Shown: positions 47,701 to 55,553, numbered from the stretch's first letter. The stretch is 64,000 nt of DNA from a virus (IMGVR_UViG_3300021960_006131:26504-90503), one strand, 5' to 3'. Notes: a model not told the origin generated them from the sequence alone. Made by a program: numbers and translations.

Positions 47701-48950
47701 TTAATACTTTGTAATGTTTCAGCGGCAGAACCATTTGCTATGGTAGTCTTCAATGACATAGTCATTGTTAAATTATATTTTTCGCCTTTGTTATTAAAGT
47801 ATGGTAATACTAGTTCCACATTTTGTAAATTCTGTGGCCTTACTGTGAAATTCTCGCCTATGCTTGTTCTGTAATAAATTCTAAATATACCAGAAGGTAT
47901 ATTTCCAAAGTTTCCATCTGGGAACCTAACTCTAATACCGTCATCAAATAAATTATCTATTGCATACAGATTTCTTTCTGATAGGTTTGTAGAATTGTAA
48001 TATAATGTTTGGCCTTCTAAACTATCAACTTTTTTCCAACTAAGTTGTCTAACAGCATTTGTGTCGAGTTGTTGGACAAATACATCTGTTTCGTTGATGT
48101 TTGGTGTAGCAATATCAACAGTTCTATTTGGTAATGCTCTTTCAAAGATGTAGTCTTCAAAAGTCAATGTTCCTTGTTTTACCATCATGAAGAAACCGGT
48201 GTATTCGCTGTCTAGGCCTCGCTTGTCATTTCTATAAGAAACATTTAATTGACTGTAAATATCTGGTTCTGCTTCAGTGAAAAATCCATTCTTGAGTTCT
48301 GTGCTAACTATTTCAAAAGGCACACTTACACCATTGATATTTGATGATATTGGAAATGTGGGTGTTGAACCTATTTGATTATTCAATGAATAAATGTGTG
48401 TTTCTATTCCACCAATTGTTTCTTCTTGTACAGGTTTAGTAAATGGATTGCTTAATGACAATGCACTATTTAAAATTGTAACAAACTGATCAAAACTATT
48501 TGCATTTGTTGGATCATTCCAATCTATCTGTACACCTTGTAAACTTTCTCCTGATGCATCTACTAATGGCTCAGTTGTTGATAAACTGTCTATTTTAATT
48601 AATCCACTTGCTGGAATATTTCTTTTTGGTGCATACCCTAGCATGTCTGCTAAACGCAAAATACTGTCTTTGCTTTCTGCAGTTGCTAAAAAGTTTTCTC
48701 TGGTATTAAGGTCTGCTCTAAACGATAAACTTTGTGAAAGATATGCTAATAATTCTATTATTGCAATAAATTCTGAACTTTCTATGTAGTCGTTAAATGA
48801 CTCTGGATAATTTTCTCTTATGTAGTTCAGCATTGCTGTTCGCATTGTACTGAAATCGTATGCCTTAAAACTTACTTTGGTGAATGCCTGATAAGCAATG
48901 TCCCAGTCTTCTGCGGCGAATAGATTTTGATTTCTTGTACTAATTGCCAT
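44727..48950 (-). CDS. gp6: Baseplate wedge protein gp6, long form with Ser-rich tail
   Basis: The N-terminal 110 residues carry the gp6/J-like hallmark: KVSFKAYDFSTMRTAMLNYI, SSEFIAIIELLAYLSQSLSF and LADMLGYAPKR. gp6 forms the ring that links baseplate wedges. At 1407 aa it is about twice the length of T4 gp6 (660 aa), with the extra length in the middle and C-terminal half. The last 35 residues are nearly all Ser and Gly (SSSSSSSSGSSSSGSSGSGY), encoded by a trinucleotide microsatellite. The start overlaps the gp25 stop in TAATG. The gene order gp25-gp6 is as in other T4-like phages. Confidence 0.93.
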   Translation of the reverse strand: MAISTRNQNLFAAEDWDIAYQAFTKVSFKAYDFSTMRTAMLNYIRENYPESFNDYIESSEFIAIIELLAYLSQSLSFRADLNTRENFLATAESKDSILRLADMLGYAPKRNIPASGLIKIDSLSTTEPLVDASGESLQGVQIDWNDPTNANSFDQFVTILNSALSLSNPFTKPVQEETIGGIETHIYSLNNQIGSTPTFPISSNINGVSVPFEIVSTELKNGFFTEAEPDIYSQLNVSYRNDKRGLDSEYTGFFMMVKQGTLTFEDYIFERALPNRTVDIATPNINETDVFVQQLDTNAVRQLSWKKVDSLEGQTLYYNSTNLSERNLYAIDNLFDDGIRVRFPDGNFGNIPSGIFRIYYRTSIGENFTVRPQNLQNVELVLPYFNNKGEKYNLTMTMSLKTTIANGSAAETLQSIKSRAPQTYYTQNRMVSAQDYNVFPLSQSTNILKLKATNRTHAGHSRYIDIEDPTGRFSSVTSFADDGALYKDIEEKASYLSFGSSKTTAQILKEDIANITKDTNLQNFMYDDYRKLHKQVDALAFDLTANNKDITWVTQPSKNKNNTGYFTRIQNGARTVLNNSVNENRIIQQGSYVKFRDPNDPTIEELATITSITNNGVPTNLLSVTEGVVKLNKEIKNSFRAVEVIPTLNSALLEQDIGTAFENRINAKEDFGIGYNFNPSESNGTHWYIIDNSNLEKNAEFVATISSGASWLMKFEYNNTTSTTSISNYTVTSRGTRLVFESLKDIKFYFSGDEKTFDSKTGRVLKDTIALTTANFKPELIETYNWVDTNLDDISDSWQLESTNATYTPNVGNSPEIILRNRDAKAKDLEVRFISNFGLLINGEAGVSASADYSQGDFVPAVSTTIAVDPVSSTTGKAVVKSNSAKLSALPSDITIPLSKFGVSLTGGANGNIAYVNYDVGSSSYKSFTGNATTTTFEIGDNANEGFIDLVSNTHIKISDFDSLSSRWNGFKHADKLQIVYKNVSEALDKPLEFEIIDSYRYSDGYADPAKVIVKPIDTDYDGFPDNPDLFDRFVGSTDFVFFEQYTDLDGYTYERPAKFKILNFATETDIIVDYVLDTVAPGSDPDNKTAFTDFDLIIVKDLSVAEASLTNNLGKLNHKLVFPRALLPKVYELINDVTTPKMIVLTSNNQYNVKVGRSFEQNTLQESPRKCSFEWQHIAPSDVRIDPSISNVVEMFMLTKTYYQEMISYRNGGTTVLPKPPTAEQLSQEFAGLDQFKSVSDQLVYSSGKFKLLFGDDADEELQAKIKVVKLPGSATSDAEIRSAVLELVNNYFAVENWDFGETFYFSELSAYIHQELGRAIASVVIVPKKSESIFGDLYQVRASSEELFFSTATVDNIEIVKSLSASNLKQIKGNAITKSNTTSSSSSSSSSSSGSSSSGSSGSGY
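44766..44799. repeat. Trinucleotide microsatellite in the gp6 tail
   Basis: Plus-strand reading is six tandem ACTGCT-type hexamers, encoding the serine run near the C-terminus of gp6. Slippage at this tract would change the run by whole codons. The neighbouring bases carry imperfect copies with Gly codons. Confidence 0.75.
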
Positions 48951-49321
48951 TATGTGTCTCCGTTAAAGTCTCTTTCTAACCTTACTTCCAATACATCTTC
49001 GCTTTGATCTACTTTGTATTGTAAATAAAGTTCTACTTTAAGAAAATGATCTGAATTTTCTACGTTTGTGCTAATTAAATCTACTCTAGGATCATTACCT
49101 ACTATATTAACACATTCATCTTCTATATCTTGTTTGGTTAGGTTGTCAAACGGCTCCATTAGAATATCATGAATGATACTACCAAAATTTGGTCGCATAA
49201 CACGTTCCCCTTTTCTAGTCAAAAAATGATTCAGTAAATCTTGCTTAACTAAATCTAAATCCGTTAGTGTATAGGGTGGTTTTTGCTTGTTATCTGTGCT
49301 AAATCCAATAAATGTTGCCAT
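48950..49321 (-). CDS. gp25: Baseplate wedge protein gp25
   Basis: The 123-aa protein is a clear GPW/gp25 family member: DLDLVKQDLLNHFLTRKGERVMRPNFG, then IIHDILMEPFD and a beta-strand C-terminus with DPRVDL. Family members sit in the baseplate at the sheath interface and help start sheath assembly. There is no Shine-Dalgarno. The late element GATAAATA is 5 nt before the ATG, and the family N-terminus fits this ATG, so a leaderless message is likely. The stop overlaps the gp6 start in TAATG. Confidence 0.95.
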   Translation of the reverse strand: MATFIGFSTDNKQKPPYTLTDLDLVKQDLLNHFLTRKGERVMRPNFGSIIHDILMEPFDNLTKQDIEDECVNIVGNDPRVDLISTNVENSDHFLKVELYLQYKVDQSEDVLEVRLERDFNGDT

Positions 49322-49326
49322 ACAAG

Positions 49327-49334
49327 TATTTATC
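49327..49334 (-). promoter_or_regulatory. Late promoter element, 5 nt before the gp25 ATG
   Basis: GATAAATAC on the minus strand is followed by TTGT and the ATG at 49321. The element-to-ATG gap of 5 nt is identical to those at 23568 and 55559. It could drive gp25, gp6 and the giant gene. Confidence 0.72.
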
Positions 49335-49386
49335 AGTATTATTAACGGATACTTTAATGATAGGTGGTTTTGCGACTTTTTATATA

Positions 49387-49953
49387 CTACTGATTGACTT
49401 GCTGACTAGCCATGTTGATCAACGCAATTTTTTGTGCGTCCGTCATGTTATTCAGTGCTTTTTGTATTTTTGATAATTCACCTGGATCAGTAGTGCCGCC
49501 ACCTAATTGATTGGGTTGTGACTGGTTGCTGACACCTGGTTGTTGCGCCATTGCAATGGCTAAGAAAATTTCTTGTTTGGTTTGTGCATCAAAATTAACA
49601 TCATCATTTTGTTTAAATGATTTTTGTACTGATGGCAGTCCAGCAAACATAGGAAAACCTGCCGCTTGTTGGCCTTTAAGTACATTTGATGTTTTTATAA
49701 ATTCTTTAAATTGTCCAGAATTTAAATAATTTGGATCTTGATTTGGATATTTTGCGGCTAGCCATTTAATATAAGCATCTGAAATTTTATTAGCACCTTT
49801 TAGACCCTGTGATCGTACTTTGCCCTGAATGGATTTATTATATGCAGTTTTACTAACTTTACCTGCAATCGCATTTCCTATATTTTTAGCACCCTGGGCC
49901 ATTCTTGCACCAATGCCAAATTCTTTTTCAGTTATTACTTCGTCAATTCTCAT
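49387..49953 (-). CDS. Unknown virion-associated protein, 188 aa
   Basis: I do not recognise a family. The N-terminus RIDEVITEKEFGIGARMAQG is followed by a basic, helical stretch (AIAGKVSKTAYNKSIQGKV). Then come WLAAKYPNQDPNYLNSGQFKEF and a Gln/Asn/Gly-rich linker, with a final helix (LNNMTDAQKIALINMASQQVNQ). The MRIDEVITE-type start is common among small proteins of marine T4-like phages. It has a late promoter and an AGGAGA site. The following gap up to gp25 contains the gp25 late element. Confidence 0.62.
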   Translation of the reverse strand: MRIDEVITEKEFGIGARMAQGAKNIGNAIAGKVSKTAYNKSIQGKVRSQGLKGANKISDAYIKWLAAKYPNQDPNYLNSGQFKEFIKTSNVLKGQQAAGFPMFAGLPSVQKSFKQNDDVNFDAQTKQEIFLAIAMAQQPGVSNQSQPNQLGGGTTDPGELSKIQKALNNMTDAQKIALINMASQQVNQ

Positions 49954-49973
49954 ATTAAATATCTCCTGCCAGT

Positions 49974-49981
49974 TATTTATC
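49974..49981 (-). promoter_or_regulatory. Late promoter element GATAAATA
   Basis: GATAAATAAC on the minus strand lies 20 nt before the ATG at 49953, with GCAGGAGA between. It sits in the 82-nt divergent gap facing the plus-strand nucleosidase gene. I see no convincing promoter for that plus-strand cassette in the gap. Confidence 0.72.
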
Positions 49982-50035
49982 TCTTTTCTTATAACAAAGA
50001 AATAATTACAAGTACAACTATATAAAGAGGATAAT

Positions 50036-50587
50036 ATGAATTATGTATTAGCAGTTGCATTAGCAGACGAATTACAGGGTATACAAGGCAACTATAACAC
50101 AATTATTACAGGTGTTGGTAAAATCAATGCCACACTCAAACTCACTGAGTATTTGACAAACAATCCAGATACTGAATTAGTAATTAACTATGGTACAGCA
50201 GGTGGCATTGACCCTAACATGAAGGGAATGTTGCACATTGGAAAATTTGTACAAGCAGATATGGATTGCAGAGCATTTGGTTTTGAACAATTCCAGACAC
50301 CGTTTGAAACAAATACACATGAAATAATAGTTGACAACAAAGGGTTTACATGTTATACTCAAGATAAGTTTGCTACAACCAAACCAGATGGGTATTGTAA
50401 TGTAGTTGATATGGAGGCGTATGCACTTGCAAAAGTGTGTATGCATTTTGATGTAAACTTTAAATGTATGAAGTTTATAAGCGACATCATTGGACAAGGA
50501 GATCAGACATCCGAATGGCAGGCGAATAAAGCATTAGGTGTTGAAATGTTTGAAAGTTCGCTTAAAGACTTAATTGGAGAAAAATAA
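50036..50587 (+). CDS. Nucleoside phosphorylase family; MTA/SAH nucleosidase-like
   Basis: The 183-aa protein matches the PNP/MTAN fold: TGVGKINATL (25-34), INYGTAGGID (50-59), VVDMEAYALAKV with MEAYA at 126-130, and FISDIIG with Asp150. Glu12 is placed as the catalytic Glu12 of bacterial MTA/SAH nucleosidase. It is shorter than the roughly 230 residues of E. coli MTAN, lacking part of the middle. MTANs remove adenine from methylthioadenosine, SAH and 5'-deoxyadenosine, the last being the by-product of radical SAM enzymes such as those encoded here. AGAGG precedes the ATG. The stop overlaps the receptor gene in TAATG, so the two are co-translated. Confidence 0.83.
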   Translation: MNYVLAVALADELQGIQGNYNTIITGVGKINATLKLTEYLTNNPDTELVINYGTAGGIDPNMKGMLHIGKFVQADMDCRAFGFEQFQTPFETNTHEIIVDNKGFTCYTQDKFATTKPDGYCNVVDMEAYALAKVCMHFDVNFKCMKFISDIIGQGDQTSEWQANKALGVEMFESSLKDLIGEK

Positions 50588-52584
50588 TGAACGATTTTGA
50601 TAAAAACTTTCACATAAACTTTAGTCCACTATATTTTGCATTTGCATTTATGATGTTCATGCTATGGGCAAGTGAGGCGAAGGCCAGTGACATAGAAGAA
50701 GTTATAGTAGTTGCTCAACAAGAAAGAACAGTTGAAGCAGACCCAGTAATTAACAGTAGACTGGTCGATGCTATAATGCCTATTTTTACTTATAACCCAG
50801 GGGGTTATGGTGGCTTTATAGGATATAACGAACGTGGTGCTCAAACAGTACACACATCAGTTATAGTAAACGGTATACCTGCTAACGACCCAGGAGCAAG
50901 TTGGTATGACTTTGGACATGACTTTGCCAGTGGACAAAGTGTAAAAGTTGTTACTGGTGCTAACGGTGTGCTGTATGGCAGTGGCAGTATTGCTGGTACT
51001 GTATTAATACAAGACACAATAGAACACGGACTCACTGTCAGAGGCGGCGATCAAAAATATCACAGAGTGGCCCCTATTGATCAATTAGAATTCAGTATGG
51101 TAGATGCCAGTATGGTCAGTGCTAGGAACGACAACGACGAAGAAGACAATTACAAAAATAAAACTGCTAGATTTAATGTTGACGCAGGTGACTTTACTAT
51201 TGTAGGGAAATACTCTGAATACGAATACGATTACGACAACTGTTATGATTATGACTGGGGTCAAAGTAACGACTGCTTACAAGACGGAACAAGATATAAC
51301 ATTGCTATTCGAAATGATTTAATGACAATTGGTAGAAATTACAATACTGCTAATTATTTTACAGTAGAAGATCCTACATACAGCAACGAAAGTTATAGAG
51401 ACTTTGTGAGATTTGGCGGTGATGCTAAACTCAGTAACAAGATAGAAATTGCTTACGGTATAGATGCTGAAAAAATTTATTACAATACTAACAGTTGGCA
51501 GAACATAGAAGGCACCATGGTTGTGGAAACAGAAATCACAGAACCAGGTATATGGTATGCAGAAGCCGACACAAACAAAGTCAGACCAATGTGGACAGGT
51601 ATCTATATTGGTACTGGTGAATTCAATAGCGAAACTGTTGGCGATGGTGTTTTCACACTCACCGAAGTCAAAGAAAAATACACGGATGAGAATGCCGGTG
51701 CTTACTTTACAGTAAACGCAGACTTTATTTTCAGTTACAACTTTGGATTTAGAGTAGGCAATGACGATCAAAATGCTTACCGATTTGGTATAGAAAATGG
51801 TCCATGGTTCTTTAACATGGGCGACAGTTTTAGAAAACCTAACTTATATGAATTAAATGGCGACGGATTTGTAACAGGCAATCCAAACTTACTGCCTGAA
51901 CAAGGAGTTGGTTACGAACTCGGCTACGGTGCTATTAGTATATTTAGATACGAATTTGAAGAATCAATTGAGTATGTGCCAAGTGTTACCACAGACTTCA
52001 CAACCACAAGCATAGTTTTTGATGCTGAAGCAACTTTAAATCAAATAGGAACAAATCCTGAGGCACCGGACCCAACTTATGTTTCGTGTGTGTTAAATCC
52101 AAACTGGACTGCCAACGACGAAGCAACATTTGAACTGCCTGGGTGCATATATAAAACTGTGTCTACTGTTAATCAAATATATACTGCTCCTACATACAGT
52201 AACACAGGCGAATATGTTACACAAGGAATTAGATTTAATAATGTGTTTGGACCTGTTACTGTAAACCTAAAATGGACTGACACAGAACAACCACGTGTGC
52301 CTGAATATGCCGGAGCAATTACAGTGAATCAAAACTTCAAAGGGGTTGACTTTAGATTACATTATGCTGTAAACTTAAATCGTAAACCAGGTGAATGGGA
52401 TTTTATCGAAGATGAATATCTTGAAGACTTAGAAAGACTGGATATTAATATCACTAAAAGGTTTGCAAATGGTGTAACACTTTCTTTGAACGTGGAAAAT
52501 CTCACAGACGAAGTTGTTGAAGTTGTGCCGTTTTACAATAGCACACAAAGACAAACAACACTAGTGTTAGATTACAAATGGTAA
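50587..52584 (+). CDS. TonB-dependent outer-membrane receptor
   Basis: The 665-aa protein has a Sec signal peptide: a hydrophobic core FSPLYFAFAFMMFMLW and a likely cleavage after AKA at residue 33. A TonB-box-like IEEVIVVA follows at 36-43, then a plug domain at about 50-145 with TSVIVNGIPANDP and VKVVTGANGVLYGSGSIAG. The rest alternates in beta-strands, includes a YTAPTYSNTGEYVTQGIRF strand pair and DINITKRFANGVTLSLNVENLTD, and ends in Trp, as outer-membrane barrels do. TonB-dependent receptors import iron complexes, vitamin B12 or glycans. Its presence inside a phage baseplate cluster is unusual. It may change host uptake, block phage receptors, or be carried by virions; none is shown by the sequence. 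Confidence 0.92.
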   Translation: MNDFDKNFHINFSPLYFAFAFMMFMLWASEAKASDIEEVIVVAQQERTVEADPVINSRLVDAIMPIFTYNPGGYGGFIGYNERGAQTVHTSVIVNGIPANDPGASWYDFGHDFASGQSVKVVTGANGVLYGSGSIAGTVLIQDTIEHGLTVRGGDQKYHRVAPIDQLEFSMVDASMVSARNDNDEEDNYKNKTARFNVDAGDFTIVGKYSEYEYDYDNCYDYDWGQSNDCLQDGTRYNIAIRNDLMTIGRNYNTANYFTVEDPTYSNESYRDFVRFGGDAKLSNKIEIAYGIDAEKIYYNTNSWQNIEGTMVVETEITEPGIWYAEADTNKVRPMWTGIYIGTGEFNSETVGDGVFTLTEVKEKYTDENAGAYFTVNADFIFSYNFGFRVGNDDQNAYRFGIENGPWFFNMGDSFRKPNLYELNGDGFVTGNPNLLPEQGVGYELGYGAISIFRYEFEESIEYVPSVTTDFTTTSIVFDAEATLNQIGTNPEAPDPTYVSCVLNPNWTANDEATFELPGCIYKTVSTVNQIYTAPTYSNTGEYVTQGIRFNNVFGPVTVNLKWTDTEQPRVPEYAGAITVNQNFKGVDFRLHYAVNLNRKPGEWDFIEDEYLEDLERLDINITKRFANGVTLSLNVENLTDEVVEVVPFYNSTQRQTTLVLDYKW

Positions 52585-52659
52585 AAATATCATATTTTGA
52601 TTTCATAAAGCAAGTTTTATAGTAAATACAAGTATATCATTTAACAACATAGGACCAAA
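52585..52659 (+). other. Short intergenic gap after the receptor gene
   Basis: The 75-nt gap begins with AAAATATCATATTTT, a 7-bp A/T-only inverted repeat with one loop base and no clear T-run, too weak to call a terminator. A TTGATT and TATAGT pair 15-16 nt apart may be a poor sigma-70 promoter for the next gene. AGGAC precedes the ATG at 52660. Confidence 0.3.
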
Positions 52660-52923
52660 ATGAAAACTGATAGAATTATTAAAAAAATAGTTTCTACATT
52701 CAAAGAATTAGAAGCAAAAGCAGACGATCTTAATAACGCATCTGGCGTAACCTTTATACACCCGTTAATGCAAAGAGATAGACGAGGCAAGTTTGATAGT
52801 TTGGGATTTTATAATTCTAAAACAAAAAAATATGCAATCGTTTTTATTATAGATTATATTGCAAGAACAGTAGATAACATACCTGAGTTAGACGAAATGA
52901 GAAGCGTCGTAGTCAGCAAATGA
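52660..52923 (+). CDS. Unknown small protein, 87 aa
   Basis: I recognise no family. The product starts with a helix (TDRIIKKIVSTFKELEAKAD), then THIHPLM-like residues, RRGKFDSLGFYNSKTKKYA, a short hydrophobic strand IVFIIDYIA, and a charged end. AGGAC precedes the ATG at a usual distance. The end overlaps the next gene by 4 nt in ATGA, so the two are co-translated and probably both real. It is the third gene of the plus-strand cassette within the baseplate region. Confidence 0.6.
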   Translation: MKTDRIIKKIVSTFKELEAKADDLNNASGVTFIHPLMQRDRRGKFDSLGFYNSKTKKYAIVFIIDYIARTVDNIPELDEMRSVVVSK

Positions 52924-53132
52924 CCGATACAGTAACAAAAAAATTCACTAACAACACTTTAGAAGAAGAATTAAGAACTATGCTTGTTGAAAAAAATAAC
53001 GAGTGTAACAATCTAAGAAGTCGAATTGAAATGTTAGAAAAGTCTGTTGCAGAAGAGCAAGAGCAAAAGTACAGAGCATTAATAAAAGCGGCTGACTTAC
53101 AAAGCGAGTTGAATAAACTTAAATTAAAGTAA
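52920..53132 (+). CDS. Small coiled-coil protein, 70 aa
   Basis: Most of the protein is one long charged helix with heptad-like spacing of Leu, Ile and Val (LEEELRTMLVEKNNECNNLR, RIEMLEKSVAEEQEQKYRAL, ADLQSELNKLKLK). It is predicted to form a coiled coil. Its start overlaps the 87-aa gene in ATGA. Its last 14 nt overlap the end of the converging lysozyme-like gene. No function is evident. Confidence 0.6.
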   Translation: MTDTVTKKFTNNTLEEELRTMLVEKNNECNNLRSRIEMLEKSVAEEQEQKYRALIKAADLQSELNKLKLK

Positions 53133-53937
53133 ATAAATTTGCTTCGGCACTTCTTCTATTAAATAGAAATGTACTGATACCCATAGAGGCCTTTAATGGT
53201 ATTTCTGCAAACTCCATAAAATATGTAGCACACTGATAGTCACCACTATTTAAACATTTGACTATTTTGCTAGTTGTGAATTTTTCATTACCTATATCAA
53301 ATGCCAATGATAATAATGCTGTAAACTGATTATTATTTACAGGTACTTTGATTTTATCAGCAACAATATTAAATGCAATTTGTAAATCCAAAGAAAGCAA
53401 TCTGTTAATTAATTCTGGTCTAGCACCGTTAACTAAACTGTAAACGTAAAAATTATTTTGTTCATCATAAACTGCAATAGAACGATTTGCTCTTGCGTAA
53501 TCTATAACTCCATTTCTTATAAGCATTGTTCCTTTTAGAAAAGGATGATTTTTTCTTATGATTTTTGCAACATCAGGATGATCCAATTTTAGCATAGTCG
53601 AATCATTAAATGCCAAAAGCATATTAGATATCTCTGCTTCTTGTAACTTATGTCCTATGCCTATTACTGTTTCATTGCCAACTTGCGTGGGTGTTATACT
53701 TGAAGGATAATTTGTCTTGATAAACTCTCTTGCTTTTTTTAATACAATATTAGGTATGATGTTATTTGTATAATTAAAAACAGGAACGGTGTCTCTGGTT
53801 TTTTTGTAAGATGCTATTTTATAATCATTGCCTTCAAAATACTGACCTTCAAAATATGCATCTGGAGTGCAATAGTTTAAAGGAACTGTGTCGCTAGAGT
53901 CGAGTTGGCCTATTACTAAATCATCAATGTATGCCAT
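53119..53937 (-). CDS. Lysozyme-like protein (T4 lysozyme/GH24 type), next to gp5
   Basis: The start is the ATG at 53937, in a TAATG overlap with gp5 and with AGGAAC upstream; the product is 272 aa. The block ETVIGIGHKLQEAE resembles the TIGIGHLL of T4 lysozyme. The C-terminal 73 residues (NNNQFTALLSLAFDIG, LNSGDYQCATYF, FNRRSAEANLF) match the GH24 helical lobe. Between them is an insert of about 90 residues. The positions equivalent to T4 Asp20 and Thr26 are Gln and Val, and the catalytic Glu is uncertain, so activity may be lost or altered. In T4 the lysozyme domain is inside gp5; here it is a separate protein co-translated with gp5. Confidence 0.72.
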   Translation of the reverse strand: MAYIDDLVIGQLDSSDTVPLNYCTPDAYFEGQYFEGNDYKIASYKKTRDTVPVFNYTNNIIPNIVLKKAREFIKTNYPSSITPTQVGNETVIGIGHKLQEAEISNMLLAFNDSTMLKLDHPDVAKIIRKNHPFLKGTMLIRNGVIDYARANRSIAVYDEQNNFYVYSLVNGARPELINRLLSLDLQIAFNIVADKIKVPVNNNQFTALLSLAFDIGNEKFTTSKIVKCLNSGDYQCATYFMEFAEIPLKASMGISTFLFNRRSAEANLFTLI

Positions 53938-55553
53938 TATTTGTTCCTGCGTGAAGGACTTGGCTCTATGCCAGGCCATCTAGTAATAATTGTGTTGATT
54001 TTTTTATCAAATAACAATAACGGTGTTAATGGACTTCTGCCCTGTTCTGCTCTTTTGGGATAACCACCTGATAGTATTCCTGCTAGTTCAAACGACAATA
54101 ATGTATTTGTTGTGGTTGTTGTGTCAATACCTGTAAGATTTGGCACAACTGGTAAAGGTGGTAGAGTAGGTAATGTTGTTGTTTGTATATCAACTGTGCC
54201 ACCTGCATTTACATAAGTGTTTGTTGTACCTAATATATGTGTATGGGTAGTAGAAAAAATATCTACGTCGCCCATTGATTTTATTTGTAGTGTGGGTTCT
54301 GATGGTGGATTATTAGCAGATGCCGGTGCGGCTATTTCTACCTGTGTTCCTGCCATGTGTACTTTGTTATCGCCAAATAATTGCAAACTACCTGGCATTG
54401 TGGTGCCAGAAGTTGTAAATAATCTAGGCCTTGCTTCTATGCTGATAGCATTAGAATACATATTAATATCTTTTACGCCTTCAATGTTTACACTACCATT
54501 ATTCAACACATCTTGATATTTTGGATTTAGGTAGGCTAACTCCTCTATATCTACCACACCTTTTTCTGTTTCTTCTCTATCTTCAGGGTGTGGATAGTTG
54601 TTAGCGGCTTTGATATTAACATTTTGTCCTGCTTCTATGTTTACATTTTTGTCTGCTCTGAGATTCATATCACCAGATGTTCTGACATTGTAACTGCCTG
54701 TACCGTAAATGTCTATGTTACCGTCAGCATCTATTTCTATGTGGCCAGTACCTGATTTATTTGATATGTATATTAAATTTTCTGCATCGTTGAGAACAAT
54801 TTGATTTCCGCCACCGGTACGAATTCTTATGTGCGGGTTATCATTGTTATCATCCATTACTAATTGATGCCCTGGATGTCTTCTTCTTGGATCTTTAGGA
54901 TTCTTAGGTCCAGGTGTTAAAATACCATATACCTCACTTGCTCCTTCTCTTCTTGCTCCACTGGTGCTTTGCCCTCGTATAAAGTCATCGATCAATCCTT
55001 GTGAGAACAACACACTTTCTAATTCATGCATTGGTCTGCTGTCTGCTTTGACTTTTATGTTTTTAACAGAGCCTGTATATTCCACATTGTGATCTTTGAT
55101 ATTAGAATTCATATTGGCTTCATTTACTGGTGTGACTCCGCCAACGGATTTACCTGCTGGTATACCTGGCACCATGAAGTTTCGTTGTTGTTGGAAAAAA
55201 CAACCTAACACAATAGCAACCTTTGATTTGGTGTTATCGTCTATGGAAAATCCTACCACCACTTGGTTCTCTGGATCAGGTGGTCTCATCCACATTCCAT
55301 AACTGGTCTGACTGACTTCTGGAGAATCCTTGCTGTCTACTCCCGTAGGGGGAGTTGCTCCAGCAAATGGTGATGCCCACTTACATTGAAATAATGCATC
55401 AGCACTTGCATCTGTGCCTGTTATTTCAGGAATGTGTACCCACATGTATCCATTTCTTGTGGGATCGTCTGTGCTTTTTACTGTGCCAATGTACAATGTA
55501 CCACCTGAACTAACAGCACTATCGACTTTGTTTTTATATTTTGATGGTATCAT
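53937..55553 (-). CDS. gp5: Baseplate hub/spike protein gp5 without lysozyme domain
   Basis: The 538-aa protein begins with an OB-fold (GTLYIGTVKSTDDPTRNGYM, VHIPEI, PPDPENQVVVGFSID, VAIVLGCFFQ). It ends in a repetitive triple beta-helix of short strands (GDMNLRADKNVNIEAGQNVN and GDVDIFSTTHTHILGTTNTY), as in gp5 and VgrG spikes. The lysozyme domain that sits between these parts in T4 is missing. There is no Shine-Dalgarno; an AATAAATA element lies 5 nt before the ATG, overlapping the stop codon of the upstream gene. Either a leaderless message or reinitiation after that stop, 11 nt away, could start translation. Confidence 0.9.
   Translation of the reverse strand: MIPSKYKNKVDSAVSSGGTLYIGTVKSTDDPTRNGYMWVHIPEITGTDASADALFQCKWASPFAGATPPTGVDSKDSPEVSQTSYGMWMRPPDPENQVVVGFSIDDNTKSKVAIVLGCFFQQQRNFMVPGIPAGKSVGGVTPVNEANMNSNIKDHNVEYTGSVKNIKVKADSRPMHELESVLFSQGLIDDFIRGQSTSGARREGASEVYGILTPGPKNPKDPRRRHPGHQLVMDDNNDNPHIRIRTGGGNQIVLNDAENLIYISNKSGTGHIEIDADGNIDIYGTGSYNVRTSGDMNLRADKNVNIEAGQNVNIKAANNYPHPEDREETEKGVVDIEELAYLNPKYQDVLNNGSVNIEGVKDINMYSNAISIEARPRLFTTSGTTMPGSLQLFGDNKVHMAGTQVEIAAPASANNPPSEPTLQIKSMGDVDIFSTTHTHILGTTNTYVNAGGTVDIQTTTLPTLPPLPVVPNLTGIDTTTTTNTLLSFELAGILSGGYPKRAEQGRSPLTPLLLFDKKINTIITRWPGIEPSPSRRNK

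Noticed and set aside
50019-50026. TATATAAA as a possible promoter for the plus-strand cassette
   Set aside because: It lies directly before the AGAGG and 10 nt before the ATG, leaving no room for a transcript that includes the ribosome site, and no -35 is seen at a fitting distance.
52587-52601. A/T-only inverted repeat as a terminator after the receptor gene
   Set aside because: The stem has no G-C pair, a one-base loop and no following T-run, so it would be unstable.
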